From the NCBI GenBank assembly GCA_035533075.1, contig DATLUO010000039.1, positions 54,433 through 118,432 of the forward strand: DNA of 64,000 bases, given 5' to 3'. A model generated the notes under the pieces. That model searched no databases and was not told the DNA's origin. It saw nothing but the letters and a program-made list of their open reading frames with translations. Shown here piece by piece: positions 41,662 to 49,597 of the stretch. The position numbers were made by a program, and so were the translations under genes. The stretch comes from Pirellulales bacterium. GTDB lineage: Bacteria > Planctomycetota > Planctomycetia > Pirellulales > JAICIG01. Every line of letters starts with the position of its first letter. Positions within the stretch are counted from its first letter, which is position 1.

Positions 41662-44600
41662 TTATCCCGCCTGCCGCTGGTAAAGCGCCACCGGGCTGGT
41701 GCGGATGTGCAGGTCGAGCTGCGGGAACGCGATGTCGATGCCCTCGTCGCGGAAACGGTCGTGAATCTTGGCGTGAAGGTCGTGCGTCACCGTCAGCCGG
41801 TTCTCCAGGTTCGGCAGGTAACAACGCAACACCAGGTTCAGCGCGCTGTCGCCAAAGCCTTCGAAACTGGCCATCGGCGCGGGGTCTTTGAGCACGAACG
41901 GGTTCTCGGCCGCCGCCTGCAGCAATAACGCGCGGGCACGGTCGACGTCGGAGCCGTAGGCCACGCCCACGTTCACCGTGACGCGGTTCATCTGGTCGCT
42001 CAGCGTCCAGTTGAGCACCCGGCCGGTGATGAATTCCTTATTCGGAACGATCAACTCCTTGCGGTCGAAGTCGGTGATCATCGTGGCGCGGATGCGAATG
42101 CGCGAGACCACGCCGCTGATGTCGTCGACCGTCACCACGTCGCCCACGCGAATCGGGCGTTCGAACAGAATGATCAAGCCGGATATGAAATTGGCGAAAA
42201 TCTCTTGCAAGCCGAAGCCCAAGCCGACGCTGAGGGCCGCCACCAGCCAATGCACCTTCGACCAGGTGATGCCCAAGAGCGCGCAGGCCACGATGATGCC
42301 CGTCGCCGCAATGGCGTAGCGAAAGAGCGTCGTGACGGCGTAGCGGGTGGCCGGTTCCAGCGGCAGCCGCTGTAAGAGCACAATCTCCAACAGGCCGGGG
42401 ATGTTGCGCGTGGCGACCAGCGTCAGCACGAGGGAGATCACCGCTTCCAGCAAATGCACCACGTTGATCGGCTGCGGAAGCGCGGCTCCCCCGCCTGCGT
42501 CTACCACCGAAACGTGCCACAGCGGGACATTCAGCACTGACAGCGCCGGCAGCACGTCGGCCCAAATCAGCCCTAATCCGGCGGCCAGCCCGGCCATCAA
42601 GGCGGTCTGCACAAAGCGCTGCGTTTGCAAGTTGATCGTCGTCAGGTCGAGCTGACCCTCGGCGGCGGCCGGCACGGCGGGCAACTCGGCCCCGTCGGGA
42701 CCGCGCGGCTCGTGCTGCACGGCCGCCCGACGCAACCGTGCCTGCCGAATGGCCAAGCGCCGCCGCATGATCAGCAGCCAACGCAGCAACAGCGCGCCGC
42801 TGATCAAGAACGCCACCAACAACCAACCGGTGGCGTGAAACCGCCAGGCAAGCTGCCGGGCCGTATAGTAATAGCCGAGACCCGCCAACACGGCCAGCGC
42901 CAGCGGGCTGGCGGTCAGCAGCGGATGCGCGAGGTAGTGCATGCGGTCGACCCATCCGCCCTGGCGGTATGCCCGGAACTCGTGCAAAACGCCGCCGACC
43001 GGCCTGAGCACGCGGTGCAGGAACACCGAGAGGGCCGTCATGGCCACGATAAACAGCATGCGGTTCAAGGCCAGCCAACGGTCGTTTTCCAGGGCGTGCA
43101 TGGTGGCGCCCGCCAGGGTGATCGGCAGCACGAGCGGCATGAACCAGCGGAGCTGCTTGCGGAGCAACCGCGTGCTGTGTTCGGGCCAGCCGAAATGCGC
43201 CGTGCCCAGTCCGCGGCCACGACAGACTTGTCGCAAAAACTCCATCGAGGCCAAGGCGACGGCGCTAAAGATCAGGCCGTGGGCCAATGCCCGGTCCAAC
43301 TCCGACCTTCCCGGCGCGTGCTCCAAGAGCGACCCGAACATCGCCAACAGCAGAGGCCAGGGGGCCGCCATGAGCAGCGTGAAGATCAATGCCCGCAACG
43401 TCAGGCTCATGTCGTCGGCGGTGCCACGGGCGGCCTGTTCGCCAAGCTGCCGGACGCGCTGGCGCATGTTCGGCTGCGTCGCCAACAGGGCCAGAAACAA
43501 CAGGGCCGTCAGACAGCAGGGCAAGGCGTTGGCCTTCGCGCTGCGGACGAGCTGCCCGCCGACGGCCAGCCAGTCTTGAGGCCGAGCGAGCCCGCGGAGC
43601 GCCTCGCCGGCCGCGGCGAGGTCGCCTGTGCCCAGCCGCGAGGTGCTGCGCACCCAGAGAATGCGTTCGTCGATGTAGTCGCTCTGACCTGCGATGGCGT
43701 CGAACAATTCCTTGTCGGCGGTGGTCACCGAGGCGATTTCGCGTAGGTAGCTGTCGTAAGCGCTGCTCAGCGAGTCGATCAGCTCGCGACGGGTCTGCAG
43801 CAAGCGCCGCACCTCGGCCTGGAGCGCTTCGCGGGGCGAGTGCGAGGCCGACAGATCGAGGCCGCGCAGCACGCTCTCGGCCCGCTGGTCGATGTCGCCC
43901 AGTTTTTTTCGTTGCTCGGTGAGGTTCAGCGATTCCACCTGCACCGACTCGATCTTCGATTGCGGCAGCCGCCCGGCTTCGAGCTGCCGGCGGTGGCGAA
44001 GCAGGTCGGTGCGGCATTGCAGGAAGTACGGTCCGAGCTGCTGGGTCAGGCCCAGCTCAACCCTTTTTTTTACGTCTTTGAATTCGCGGTCCAGATCGTT
44101 GAGTGCGTTAGTAAACTCGACCGCTTGCTTCGAGGCCGCTGCCACGTCGTTGTTGACATTGGCGACGCGCCGGGCAAGGTCTTCGTTTTCTTCAGCGATG
44201 CCGCGCAACTCGGGATAGGCGTGCTGCTTCTCGCGTTTGGCGGTGCTGAGCTTGGCTTCCGCCTCGCGCTGCCGCCGCGAGTGCAGAAGTTTTTGCCGGT
44301 CGACTACCAACTGCTTGCGCACGGCCACCTGACGCTCGGCCAGATCGTGCTGCTTGGGGAGCAGTTCGTCTTCGGCATTGTAGCTTTCTCGCTCGCTTGT
44401 GCAGCAGGCGACTTCCTGGGTGAGCGCCTTTTGGCAGGCGGCCAACAGTGCTTGCTTGGCCGCGGTCATTTCCTTTGGTTCGTCGGCGACGGCCAGTGCC
44501 GTAAGCTGCGTGGATATTTCACTCAGCTTCTTGTTGGCCGCCTCGATCTGGTCCGGGATGCTCTTCAGCCGCCGTTCAGAGCGACGTTGCGGCTCGGCTT

Positions 44601-45063
44601 CGAGCTTCGTCAATTCCTCTTGCGCTTGGGCCAAGGCGTCTTGTGCCGCGGCCAGTTGCGTCTCCAGCTCGGCCGCGGTGGCGCCGGCCGGCACATCGGG
44701 ACGCTCGACTTCGGGCGGCTGGTCGAGCTCGAGGCGCACTTCGCGCAGGAGCTCCGGCGCCGTCTGCGCGGCTGTTTTGAACTTGGCGGATTGCTTGACC
44801 AGCGCCTCGGCGCGGTCGAGTTCGGTCAGCGCATTCTGGTAGACTGCGACGATTTCGGCCTTGGCATTGTCGTCGAGTTGCGTGGCGGCCTTGACCTGCG
44901 CCATCTGGGTCTTCAGTGACTCGGCCGTGACCTCGGGCAGATTGGCCGCGACCGCTGGCGTAGGCGGCGCGCTGGCCGCTTCGGCAAGGGCCTGCGACGG
45001 CAAAAGGCCGCCCAACAGCGCCGCGAAACGGCAACCCCACTTCACAGGGCGTAAAGTATTCAT
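41662..45063 (-). CDS. Large mechanosensitive channel (MscS/MscK-type)
   Basis: A 1133-residue inner-membrane channel. A signal peptide (about 1-28, ending ALAEA) is followed by a long periplasmic coiled-coil region (about 70-430), then about ten membrane helices (from about 480 to 880) and the MscS pore and beta domains: VGLGFGLQEIFANFISGLIIL is split across the pore-lining helix, with the domain IRVGDVVTVDDISGVVSRIRIRATMI and FVIPNKEF-like KELIVPNKEFI after it. The size matches MscK/MscM-type channels that release solutes on hypo-osmotic shock. The ATG at 45063 follows GGAGGGA. It is the last gene in the minus-strand folP-lptE-bamD-recO-ybeY run, 83 bases after folP. Confidence 0.9.
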   Translation of the reverse strand: MNTLRPVKWGCRFAALLGGLLPSQALAEAASAPPTPAVAANLPEVTAESLKTQMAQVKAATQLDDNAKAEIVAVYQNALTELDRAEALVKQSAKFKTAAQTAPELLREVRLELDQPPEVERPDVPAGATAAELETQLAAAQDALAQAQEELTKLEAEPQRRSERRLKSIPDQIEAANKKLSEISTQLTALAVADEPKEMTAAKQALLAACQKALTQEVACCTSERESYNAEDELLPKQHDLAERQVAVRKQLVVDRQKLLHSRRQREAEAKLSTAKREKQHAYPELRGIAEENEDLARRVANVNNDVAAASKQAVEFTNALNDLDREFKDVKKRVELGLTQQLGPYFLQCRTDLLRHRRQLEAGRLPQSKIESVQVESLNLTEQRKKLGDIDQRAESVLRGLDLSASHSPREALQAEVRRLLQTRRELIDSLSSAYDSYLREIASVTTADKELFDAIAGQSDYIDERILWVRSTSRLGTGDLAAAGEALRGLARPQDWLAVGGQLVRSAKANALPCCLTALLFLALLATQPNMRQRVRQLGEQAARGTADDMSLTLRALIFTLLMAAPWPLLLAMFGSLLEHAPGRSELDRALAHGLIFSAVALASMEFLRQVCRGRGLGTAHFGWPEHSTRLLRKQLRWFMPLVLPITLAGATMHALENDRWLALNRMLFIVAMTALSVFLHRVLRPVGGVLHEFRAYRQGGWVDRMHYLAHPLLTASPLALAVLAGLGYYYTARQLAWRFHATGWLLVAFLISGALLLRWLLIMRRRLAIRQARLRRAAVQHEPRGPDGAELPAVPAAAEGQLDLTTINLQTQRFVQTALMAGLAAGLGLIWADVLPALSVLNVPLWHVSVVDAGGGAALPQPINVVHLLEAVISLVLTLVATRNIPGLLEIVLLQRLPLEPATRYAVTTLFRYAIAATGIIVACALLGITWSKVHWLVAALSVGLGFGLQEIFANFISGLIILFERPIRVGDVVTVDDISGVVSRIRIRATMITDFDRKELIVPNKEFITGRVLNWTLSDQMNRVTVNVGVAYGSDVDRARALLLQAAAENPFVLKDPAPMASFEGFGDSALNLVLRCYLPNLENRLTVTHDLHAKIHDRFRDEGIDIAFPQLDLHIRTSPVALYQRQAG

Positions 45064-45145
45064 GCTCGCGAGTCCCTCCCTGTCCTCGGTGCGACACCTT
45101 CGCAAGTTTTGGCCGCCGGAACAAGGCCACTTCGGGTGGCGACAG

Positions 45146-46009
45146 TCAGACTTCCTGCACTCCGCCCGTGGCAAAAAAGAGCTTCAGCGCGTGCAGGTTG
45201 GCGGCCACGTCGTGTACGCGAACGATCCCGACGCCTTGGCTGGCCAGTGCCAAAGTGACGCCGACGGTGCCCGCCGTGCGGTCGGCCATCTTATCGCCGA
45301 TGATTTTGCCGATAAAACCCTTGCGCGAGTGGCCGACCATCAGCGGGCAACCCAGGCCGTGAAACCGCCGGCAATGCGCCAACAGCGTCACGTTGTGCTC
45401 GTGCGTCTTGCCGAAGCCGATGCCCGGATCGAGCGCGATCCGCGACGGCAGGATGCCGGCGGCCAACAGGGCGTCGCGGCGCTGACGGAGGTAGTCGTAG
45501 ACGTCGGCCACCACATCCTGATAGGCCGGGTTGTCCTGCATGGTCTGCGGCGTGCCGGGCATGTGCATGGCACAAACGGCGGCCTGCGCGTCGAGCGCCG
45601 TTTCGATCATCTGCTCGTCGCCGGCCAGCGCGGTCACGTCGTTGATGATCTCCGCCCCGGCGGCCAGCGCCTCGCGGGCCACGGCCGCCTTGGAAGTGTC
45701 GATCGAGATCGGCAGGCCGGTTTGCTCGACCAGCGCCTGCACGACCGGCAGGACGCGGCGCAACTCTTCGCTGGCTTCGACCGGCTGCGAATAGGGCCGG
45801 GTGCTCTCGCCACCCACGTCGATCAGGTCGGCGCCTTCGGCCGCCATCCGCAGGCCGTGCTCGATCGCCGCCGGAACGCCGGCAAATTGGCCGCCATCGG
45901 AGAAGCTGTCGGGCGTGACGTTCAGAATGCCCATCACCAGCGGCCGCGCCGGAAAATCGAGCCGGCGCGTGCGGAGTTGCCAGTGGCTTGCGCGTTGAGG
46001 CACGTTCAT
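45146..46009 (-). CDS. folP: Dihydropteroate synthase
   Basis: A 287-residue TIM-barrel enzyme that joins p-aminobenzoate to the pterin pyrophosphate in folate synthesis, the sulfonamide target. Both family signatures are present: VMGILNVTPDSFSDGG near residue 27 and ADLIDVGGESTRPYSQPV near 62, plus IDTSKAAVA, ALDPGIGFGKTHEHN, MVGHSRKGFI and RVHDV at the end. The ATG at 46009 overlaps the lptE stop by one base (TGATG), so the two are coupled. The enzyme length is normal. An in-frame extension upstream lies inside lptE and is not real. Confidence 0.94.
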   Translation of the reverse strand: MNVPQRASHWQLRTRRLDFPARPLVMGILNVTPDSFSDGGQFAGVPAAIEHGLRMAAEGADLIDVGGESTRPYSQPVEASEELRRVLPVVQALVEQTGLPISIDTSKAAVAREALAAGAEIINDVTALAGDEQMIETALDAQAAVCAMHMPGTPQTMQDNPAYQDVVADVYDYLRQRRDALLAAGILPSRIALDPGIGFGKTHEHNVTLLAHCRRFHGLGCPLMVGHSRKGFIGKIIGDKMADRTAGTVGVTLALASQGVGIVRVHDVAANLHALKLFFATGGVQEV

Positions 46010-46611
46010 CACCACGGCGCTTCCATCATCGAAATCACTTGCACGGCCAACCACTGCACGTCTTGCATCTCGGCACTGCTGGTCGACTGGCCCAACTCGG
46101 GAAACAGGTTGGCCGACTGGTCGATCGGATTGAGGCTGGGCGGCAAGGGCACGTTGACCGGTTGGCCAAGCTGGTCGCCGTTGCGGTTCACCCAACTGGC
46201 CGAGATTTGCAGCGTGAACTGCGACTCGCGAGGTTCATCGGTGAAGCTCTCCATGAGGACTTGCTTGGTATCGGTGATGATCCGCACGGTCAAGACGCTG
46301 TCGGCGTCGGGCGTATTGACGACTTTGTAGGGCGTCACCTGTTCGATCCGTTTGACGACGGCTTCCGTCAGCCACTCGCCCAAATAGCGGCGATAGCTGG
46401 TCGACTCGATCATCGGCACGTAGACGGTCTGGATGTCGGGAGCGTAGAGGCTGCGTGCCCCCATGCGATAGTTCACGCAGCCCGGTGACGCGAAGAGCAA
46501 CAGCACAAGCAGCGAGGGCAGGAAATTGCAAATTGCAAATTGCAAATTGCAAATTGCAAATTGCCCGACGCCTGATGCCTGACGCCTGACGCCTGACCTG
46601 TAAATCGCCAT
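46009..46611 (-). CDS. lptE: LptE-family lipoprotein with repeat-derived signal region
   Basis: A 200-residue lipoprotein of the LPS-assembly LptE type. The lipobox (ASPGC) is at about residue 44, followed by NYRMGARSLYAPDIQTVYVPMIES, a start typical of planctomycete LptE-like proteins. It would cap LptD in the outer membrane. The first 35 residues are odd: they are encoded by two tandem heptamer arrays, giving RQASGV and the 7-residue repeat QFAICN(L/F). The start is therefore uncertain (ATG 46611, or a TTG within the repeat); either leaves a hydrophobic stretch LPSLLVLLLF. Coupled to folP by a one-base overlap and 17 bases after the BamD-like gene. Confidence 0.82.
   Translation of the reverse strand: MAIYRSGVRRQASGVGQFAICNLQFAICNFLPSLLVLLLFASPGCVNYRMGARSLYAPDIQTVYVPMIESTSYRRYLGEWLTEAVVKRIEQVTPYKVVNTPDADSVLTVRIITDTKQVLMESFTDEPRESQFTLQISASWVNRNGDQLGQPVNVPLPPSLNPIDQSANLFPELGQSTSSAEMQDVQWLAVQVISMMEAPW
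46523..46599. repeat. AAATTGC x6 and CCTGACG x4 heptamer arrays inside lptE
   Basis: Six perfect copies of AAATTGC (46523-46564) abut an array of CCTGA(T/C)G-like heptamers (46565-46599). Both lie within the start of lptE, on its coding strand as CAATTTG and CGTCAGG units. Because 21 nt equals seven codons, three units encode a 7-residue peptide repeat. Confidence 0.93.
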
Positions 46612-46628
46612 CGCTCTCATCTCCACAC

Positions 46629-47903
46629 CTAGTGATTCTTTTCGCTTTCAGGCAAGATTTTCTTCAGCCAGGCAAAATAATCGCGCGGCACCGGCGGATA
46701 GTTCTTGATCTCTTGGATCCGGTCTTCCGCCATCTTGGCGAACGGCGTGTCGGCGTATTCGCGGATCGTCTCCGCATAATAATATCCCGCCGCCCGGTAA
46801 TACTTGATTTTGTAGTAATACTCGCCCGCCTGATACTCGCGCTGAGCCCGCTCGACGCGGATCAGTTGCTTGGTGGCAATCAGCAGTTCGCGCTCTTCGC
46901 CGAGCATTTCGGCGGGGAACTGCGTCAGCGTCTGCTCGATGAGTTGTTCCGCCTCGTTCAAGGGCCCGGCCTCGTATTGCGGCCCTTGATAGGCGCGAAG
47001 CTTGGCCCGAATGCCCAGCAGGTGCGCCTCGCGTTGGTGCTCGCTCTGAGGGAAATCCTTGCAGACCCGCGCGTACTGATCGGCGGCGTCCTCAAAGCGG
47101 TTGTGCAAGAAATACGAGTTGGCGATGGCCATGGCGGCATCGTCGCCCAGCGGTCCTTGGGAATCCTCCAAGTAGACGTCGTTGTAGGCCTTCACCGCGT
47201 GCCCGTTGGCATCGACCCACGGCCGCGTTTTATCCGTGAGGTTGGGATACCAATGTGAATCTTTCCGGGCCGAGACGTCCCAGTAGTGAGCGATGGCAAA
47301 TTGCCGCGGCACAATATCGATCAAATACCGCGAGTTTTCATATTTCTTCAGCAGCGCGCCGTAGGTGTCGCTGGCCTTGGGATAGCGGTCGTCGAAGAAG
47401 TAGCTCTCGGCGAGCCAATAGAGGGCGTCTTCTTCCAGCGTCGTGTCGGGCCAGCGGTCGGCGGCCACGCTGAAGCACTTGGCCGCCTCGGCATACTTCT
47501 TCTGGTGGAAAAGGGCAATTCCTTCGTCGAATTGCTTCTTGGCCAGCTCTTCGTTGGGACCGCGGCCGAAGGCCTTCTTGATCTTCTTGCCGATCTTCTC
47601 GGCCGAGATGTTGTCGGTGGCTTTGTCGAACAGCGTTTTTTTCTCGCTGGAGTACTCCTCGAGGTTTTCGTTGCGAATCAGGTCGGCCGGCGAGATGCTC
47701 GGCGGCGGGACGTATTGGGGCTTCTGATAGCTGGCCTGCACCACGCCGGAAGCAGGCGGCTGGCCCGGCGGAGCCTGCGCCGGAGATTGCGCAGCCTGAG
47801 CCGACGGCCGGGCAAACGGGTTCCACCCCACGCCCGAACGGCAGCCGGCGGCGGCGATCACGATCGCCGTCGCCGCCATTCGCATTATCACCGGCCGTTT
47901 CAT
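46629..47903 (-). CDS. BamD-like TPR lipoprotein
   Basis: A 424-residue lipoprotein (lipobox AAAGC, Cys at about 21) with a Pro/Ala/Gln-rich linker, then TPR-like pairs: AKKQFDEGIALFHQKKYAEAAK, ALYWLAESYFFDDRYPKASDTYG, AAMAIANSYFLHNRFEDAADQYA and AGEYYYKIKYYRAAGYYYAETI (each shown in part). These are the repeats of BamD/YfiO-type outer membrane assembly proteins. It is longer than E. coli BamD (about 245 residues), having an N-terminal linker and an insertion between repeats 2 and 3. Next to lptE and recO on the minus strand. It probably supports outer membrane protein insertion. Confidence 0.82.
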   Translation of the reverse strand: MKRPVIMRMAATAIVIAAAGCRSGVGWNPFARPSAQAAQSPAQAPPGQPPASGVVQASYQKPQYVPPPSISPADLIRNENLEEYSSEKKTLFDKATDNISAEKIGKKIKKAFGRGPNEELAKKQFDEGIALFHQKKYAEAAKCFSVAADRWPDTTLEEDALYWLAESYFFDDRYPKASDTYGALLKKYENSRYLIDIVPRQFAIAHYWDVSARKDSHWYPNLTDKTRPWVDANGHAVKAYNDVYLEDSQGPLGDDAAMAIANSYFLHNRFEDAADQYARVCKDFPQSEHQREAHLLGIRAKLRAYQGPQYEAGPLNEAEQLIEQTLTQFPAEMLGEERELLIATKQLIRVERAQREYQAGEYYYKIKYYRAAGYYYAETIREYADTPFAKMAEDRIQEIKNYPPVPRDYFAWLKKILPESEKNH

Positions 47904-47913
47904 TCAGAGAACC

Positions 47914-48660
47914 CTATTTAAGGTACTCCTGCATTCGTGGTTTGTGCCCTAACAGGTGCGCCAGGTAGTGGTTGAGCACGCCCCGCAGCTCGCCGGCCGC
48001 CGAGCGGCCGAGCTCGATGCGCCGCCAACTGTCGGACTGCGAATCGGCAAATCGTTGGAGAAGCTTGAGTGTACCGGCATGAAGCAAGACGACGTGTTTG
48101 CTGCCCGGCCGGCATCGCGTGCATAAAATGCCGCCCGAACTGAGTCCAAAGGCAACGCGTCCGACCGGCTCGATGTGTTGGCCGCACTCGACGCAACGGT
48201 CGAGCGACGGCAAATGTCCCAGCGAGCGAAGTGCGGCCAGCTCAAAGCGCAGCACCAACGGCGGCACGGCCACCTCGCCCCGCTCCAGCGCCGCCAGCGT
48301 TTCGACGGAAAGGTCGAAGAGATCGGGGTGGGGATCGGCGTCGTCAGTCAGTTCGTTGAGCAACTCGGCGACGTAATAACCCGCGTAAAGACTGGACAGG
48401 TCGCGGGCCGCCGGCCGAAACCGCTTCTCCAACTTGGCTTCGGTCAACAGGTCGAGGGCATCGGACGATTTGCGCAGGAACACTATCCGACAGCGTGCCA
48501 GCAGGTCAAGGGCAGACTCGAACGGCCCCTTGAGCCGCCTCGCTCCCTTGGCCAACCCCCGCACCTTGCCGAATTCGCGCGTGAACAGCGTGACCACGCT
48601 ACTGGTCTCGCTGAACTCGACCGCGCGGAGCACCAGGGCCGTGGCTTTTTCGGGCTGCAT
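47914..48660 (-). CDS. recO: DNA repair protein RecO
   Basis: A 248-residue recombination mediator. The N-terminal OB fold (ATALVLRAVEFSETSSVVTLFT, EFGKVRGLAKGARRLKGPFESALDLL in part) is followed by a helical domain and the zinc-binding pair CVECGQH (about 157-163) and CTRC (about 182-185). It loads RecA on SSB-coated DNA with RecR. The ATG at 48660 starts the family sequence. It follows ybeY by 10 bases and precedes the BamD-like gene by 10 bases, so the three probably share a transcript. Confidence 0.94.
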   Translation of the reverse strand: MQPEKATALVLRAVEFSETSSVVTLFTREFGKVRGLAKGARRLKGPFESALDLLARCRIVFLRKSSDALDLLTEAKLEKRFRPAARDLSSLYAGYYVAELLNELTDDADPHPDLFDLSVETLAALERGEVAVPPLVLRFELAALRSLGHLPSLDRCVECGQHIEPVGRVAFGLSSGGILCTRCRPGSKHVVLLHAGTLKLLQRFADSQSDSWRRIELGRSAAGELRGVLNHYLAHLLGHKPRMQEYLK

Positions 48661-48670
48661 GGGAGGGTGC

Positions 48671-49126
48671 CTATTCGCTGTGGTCAGATTCCTGAATCCT
48701 GAACCCTGAACCCTGAACCCTCAAATAGTGCCGCTCGCGCTCGCGCATTACCTCGCGGTCGGCCGGGTCTTTGTCGTCGTATCCCGCCAGGTGCAGGGCG
48801 CCGTGGATGACGTAAAGCAGCAGCTCTTCCGCCGCCGACCAGCCGAACTCCTCGGCGCGCGCGCGGGCAGTGTCGGCGCTGACGATGATCTCGCCATCCA
48901 GATACCCGTCGGCTTGTTCCAGCACGAAGCTCAACACATCGGTCGGCTCATCGTGATCCAGCCACCGGCGGTTCAGGGCGTGGATGGTAGGATCATCGAC
49001 CACCGCCAGACTTATTTCGCCCTCGGCAATGCCTTCGCCTGAAAGCACGCCCGCGACGGCCGCACGCAACCGCGCCGCGTCGATCGTCAGGCCGTCTTGT
49101 TCGTTGGTGATGGCAATCTGGAGCAT
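48671..49126 (-). CDS. ybeY: Endoribonuclease YbeY, with repeat-encoded tail
   Basis: A 151-residue single-strand-specific metalloendoribonuclease for 16S rRNA maturation. The zinc motif HGALHLAGYDDKD is at about residues 110-122, preceded by LDHDEPTDVLSFVL. Family proteins usually end shortly after the R-x-E-x-x-Y region. Here, after RERERHYL, the last 17 residues (RVQGSGFRIQ then ESDHSE) come from a CCTGAAC heptamer array and spacer. The tail is probably functionally neutral. Heads the recO/BamD-like/lptE/folP run. No ribosome binding site is clear at the ATG 49126. Confidence 0.92.
   Translation of the reverse strand: MLQIAITNEQDGLTIDAARLRAAVAGVLSGEGIAEGEISLAVVDDPTIHALNRRWLDHDEPTDVLSFVLEQADGYLDGEIIVSADTARARAEEFGWSAAEELLLYVIHGALHLAGYDDKDPADREVMRERERHYLRVQGSGFRIQESDHSE
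48691..48721. repeat. CCTGAAC heptamer array in the 3' end of ybeY
   Basis: Four tandem units CCTGAA(T/C) plus a partial one (48691-48721). On the coding strand they read AGGGTTC and encode part of the YbeY tail. The same word ends the window at 63978-64000 (CCTGAAC then CCCGAAC units), and a GGTTC(A/C)G version is at 52798-52817. Confidence 0.92.
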
Positions 49127-49194
49127 TTACGACTCACCGGGGCAAGCCCTCGTTGTCCTACACGTCTCGCGCGTCAGCCGCGTAGCGGCGAGAT

Positions 49195-49351
49195 AGTTTA
49201 GCCGCGGGCGCGAGCCCACGGTACCGATGCGGTAGGTTAGGCAAGCCGCGTAGCGGCGACAGAGGTAGCGCACCACGCGCTCTGTCGCCGCTACGCGGCT
49301 GCGCGGATCGTTGGCGTCCCTCTTCCGTGGGCTTGCGCCCACGGCTAAACT
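49195..49351. repeat. Palindrome family E (nested 157-bp inverted repeat)
   Basis: Outer arms 49195-49221 and 49325-49351 (AGTTTAGCC...GAGCCCACGG and its complement) pair with two mismatches over 27 bp. Nested inside are perfect 21-bp arms 49244-49264 and 49280-49300 with GCCGCGTAGCGGCGACAGAG. The 471-base gap between ybeY and the glycosyltransferase holds this element, a smaller GGGCAAGCCC palindrome near 49420 and the family B half-arm. No gene is visible there. Confidence 0.88.
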
Positions 49352-49489
49352 CTACCGTCCCTACGGGACTGGGAAACGCAACCGCCGCGCCGCGGCGTCG
49401 GACTTGTGTAGAAGGACGAGGGGCAAGCCCCTTCGTGGCGGAACAAAACCGGTACAACAACGAAACCATCGCAAGGCCAACTTTTTAAC

Positions 49490-49513
49490 GGCCCAAGCTC
49501 TGCCCCAGCCACC
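49490..49513. repeat. Half-arm of palindrome family B
   Basis: GGCCCAAGCTCTGCCCCAGC followed by CACC repeats one outer arm of the elements at 23096-23253 and 58105-58260. No partner arm lies nearby, so it is a broken copy. Confidence 0.75.
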
Positions 49514-49597
49514 ACTTGAGAACCGCGGCCGGGCAGCGTATGACTAATCATGGGCAGTGCCCACCTGACGGCCTCAGTCTCCTCTCGCCCTTTGCCG

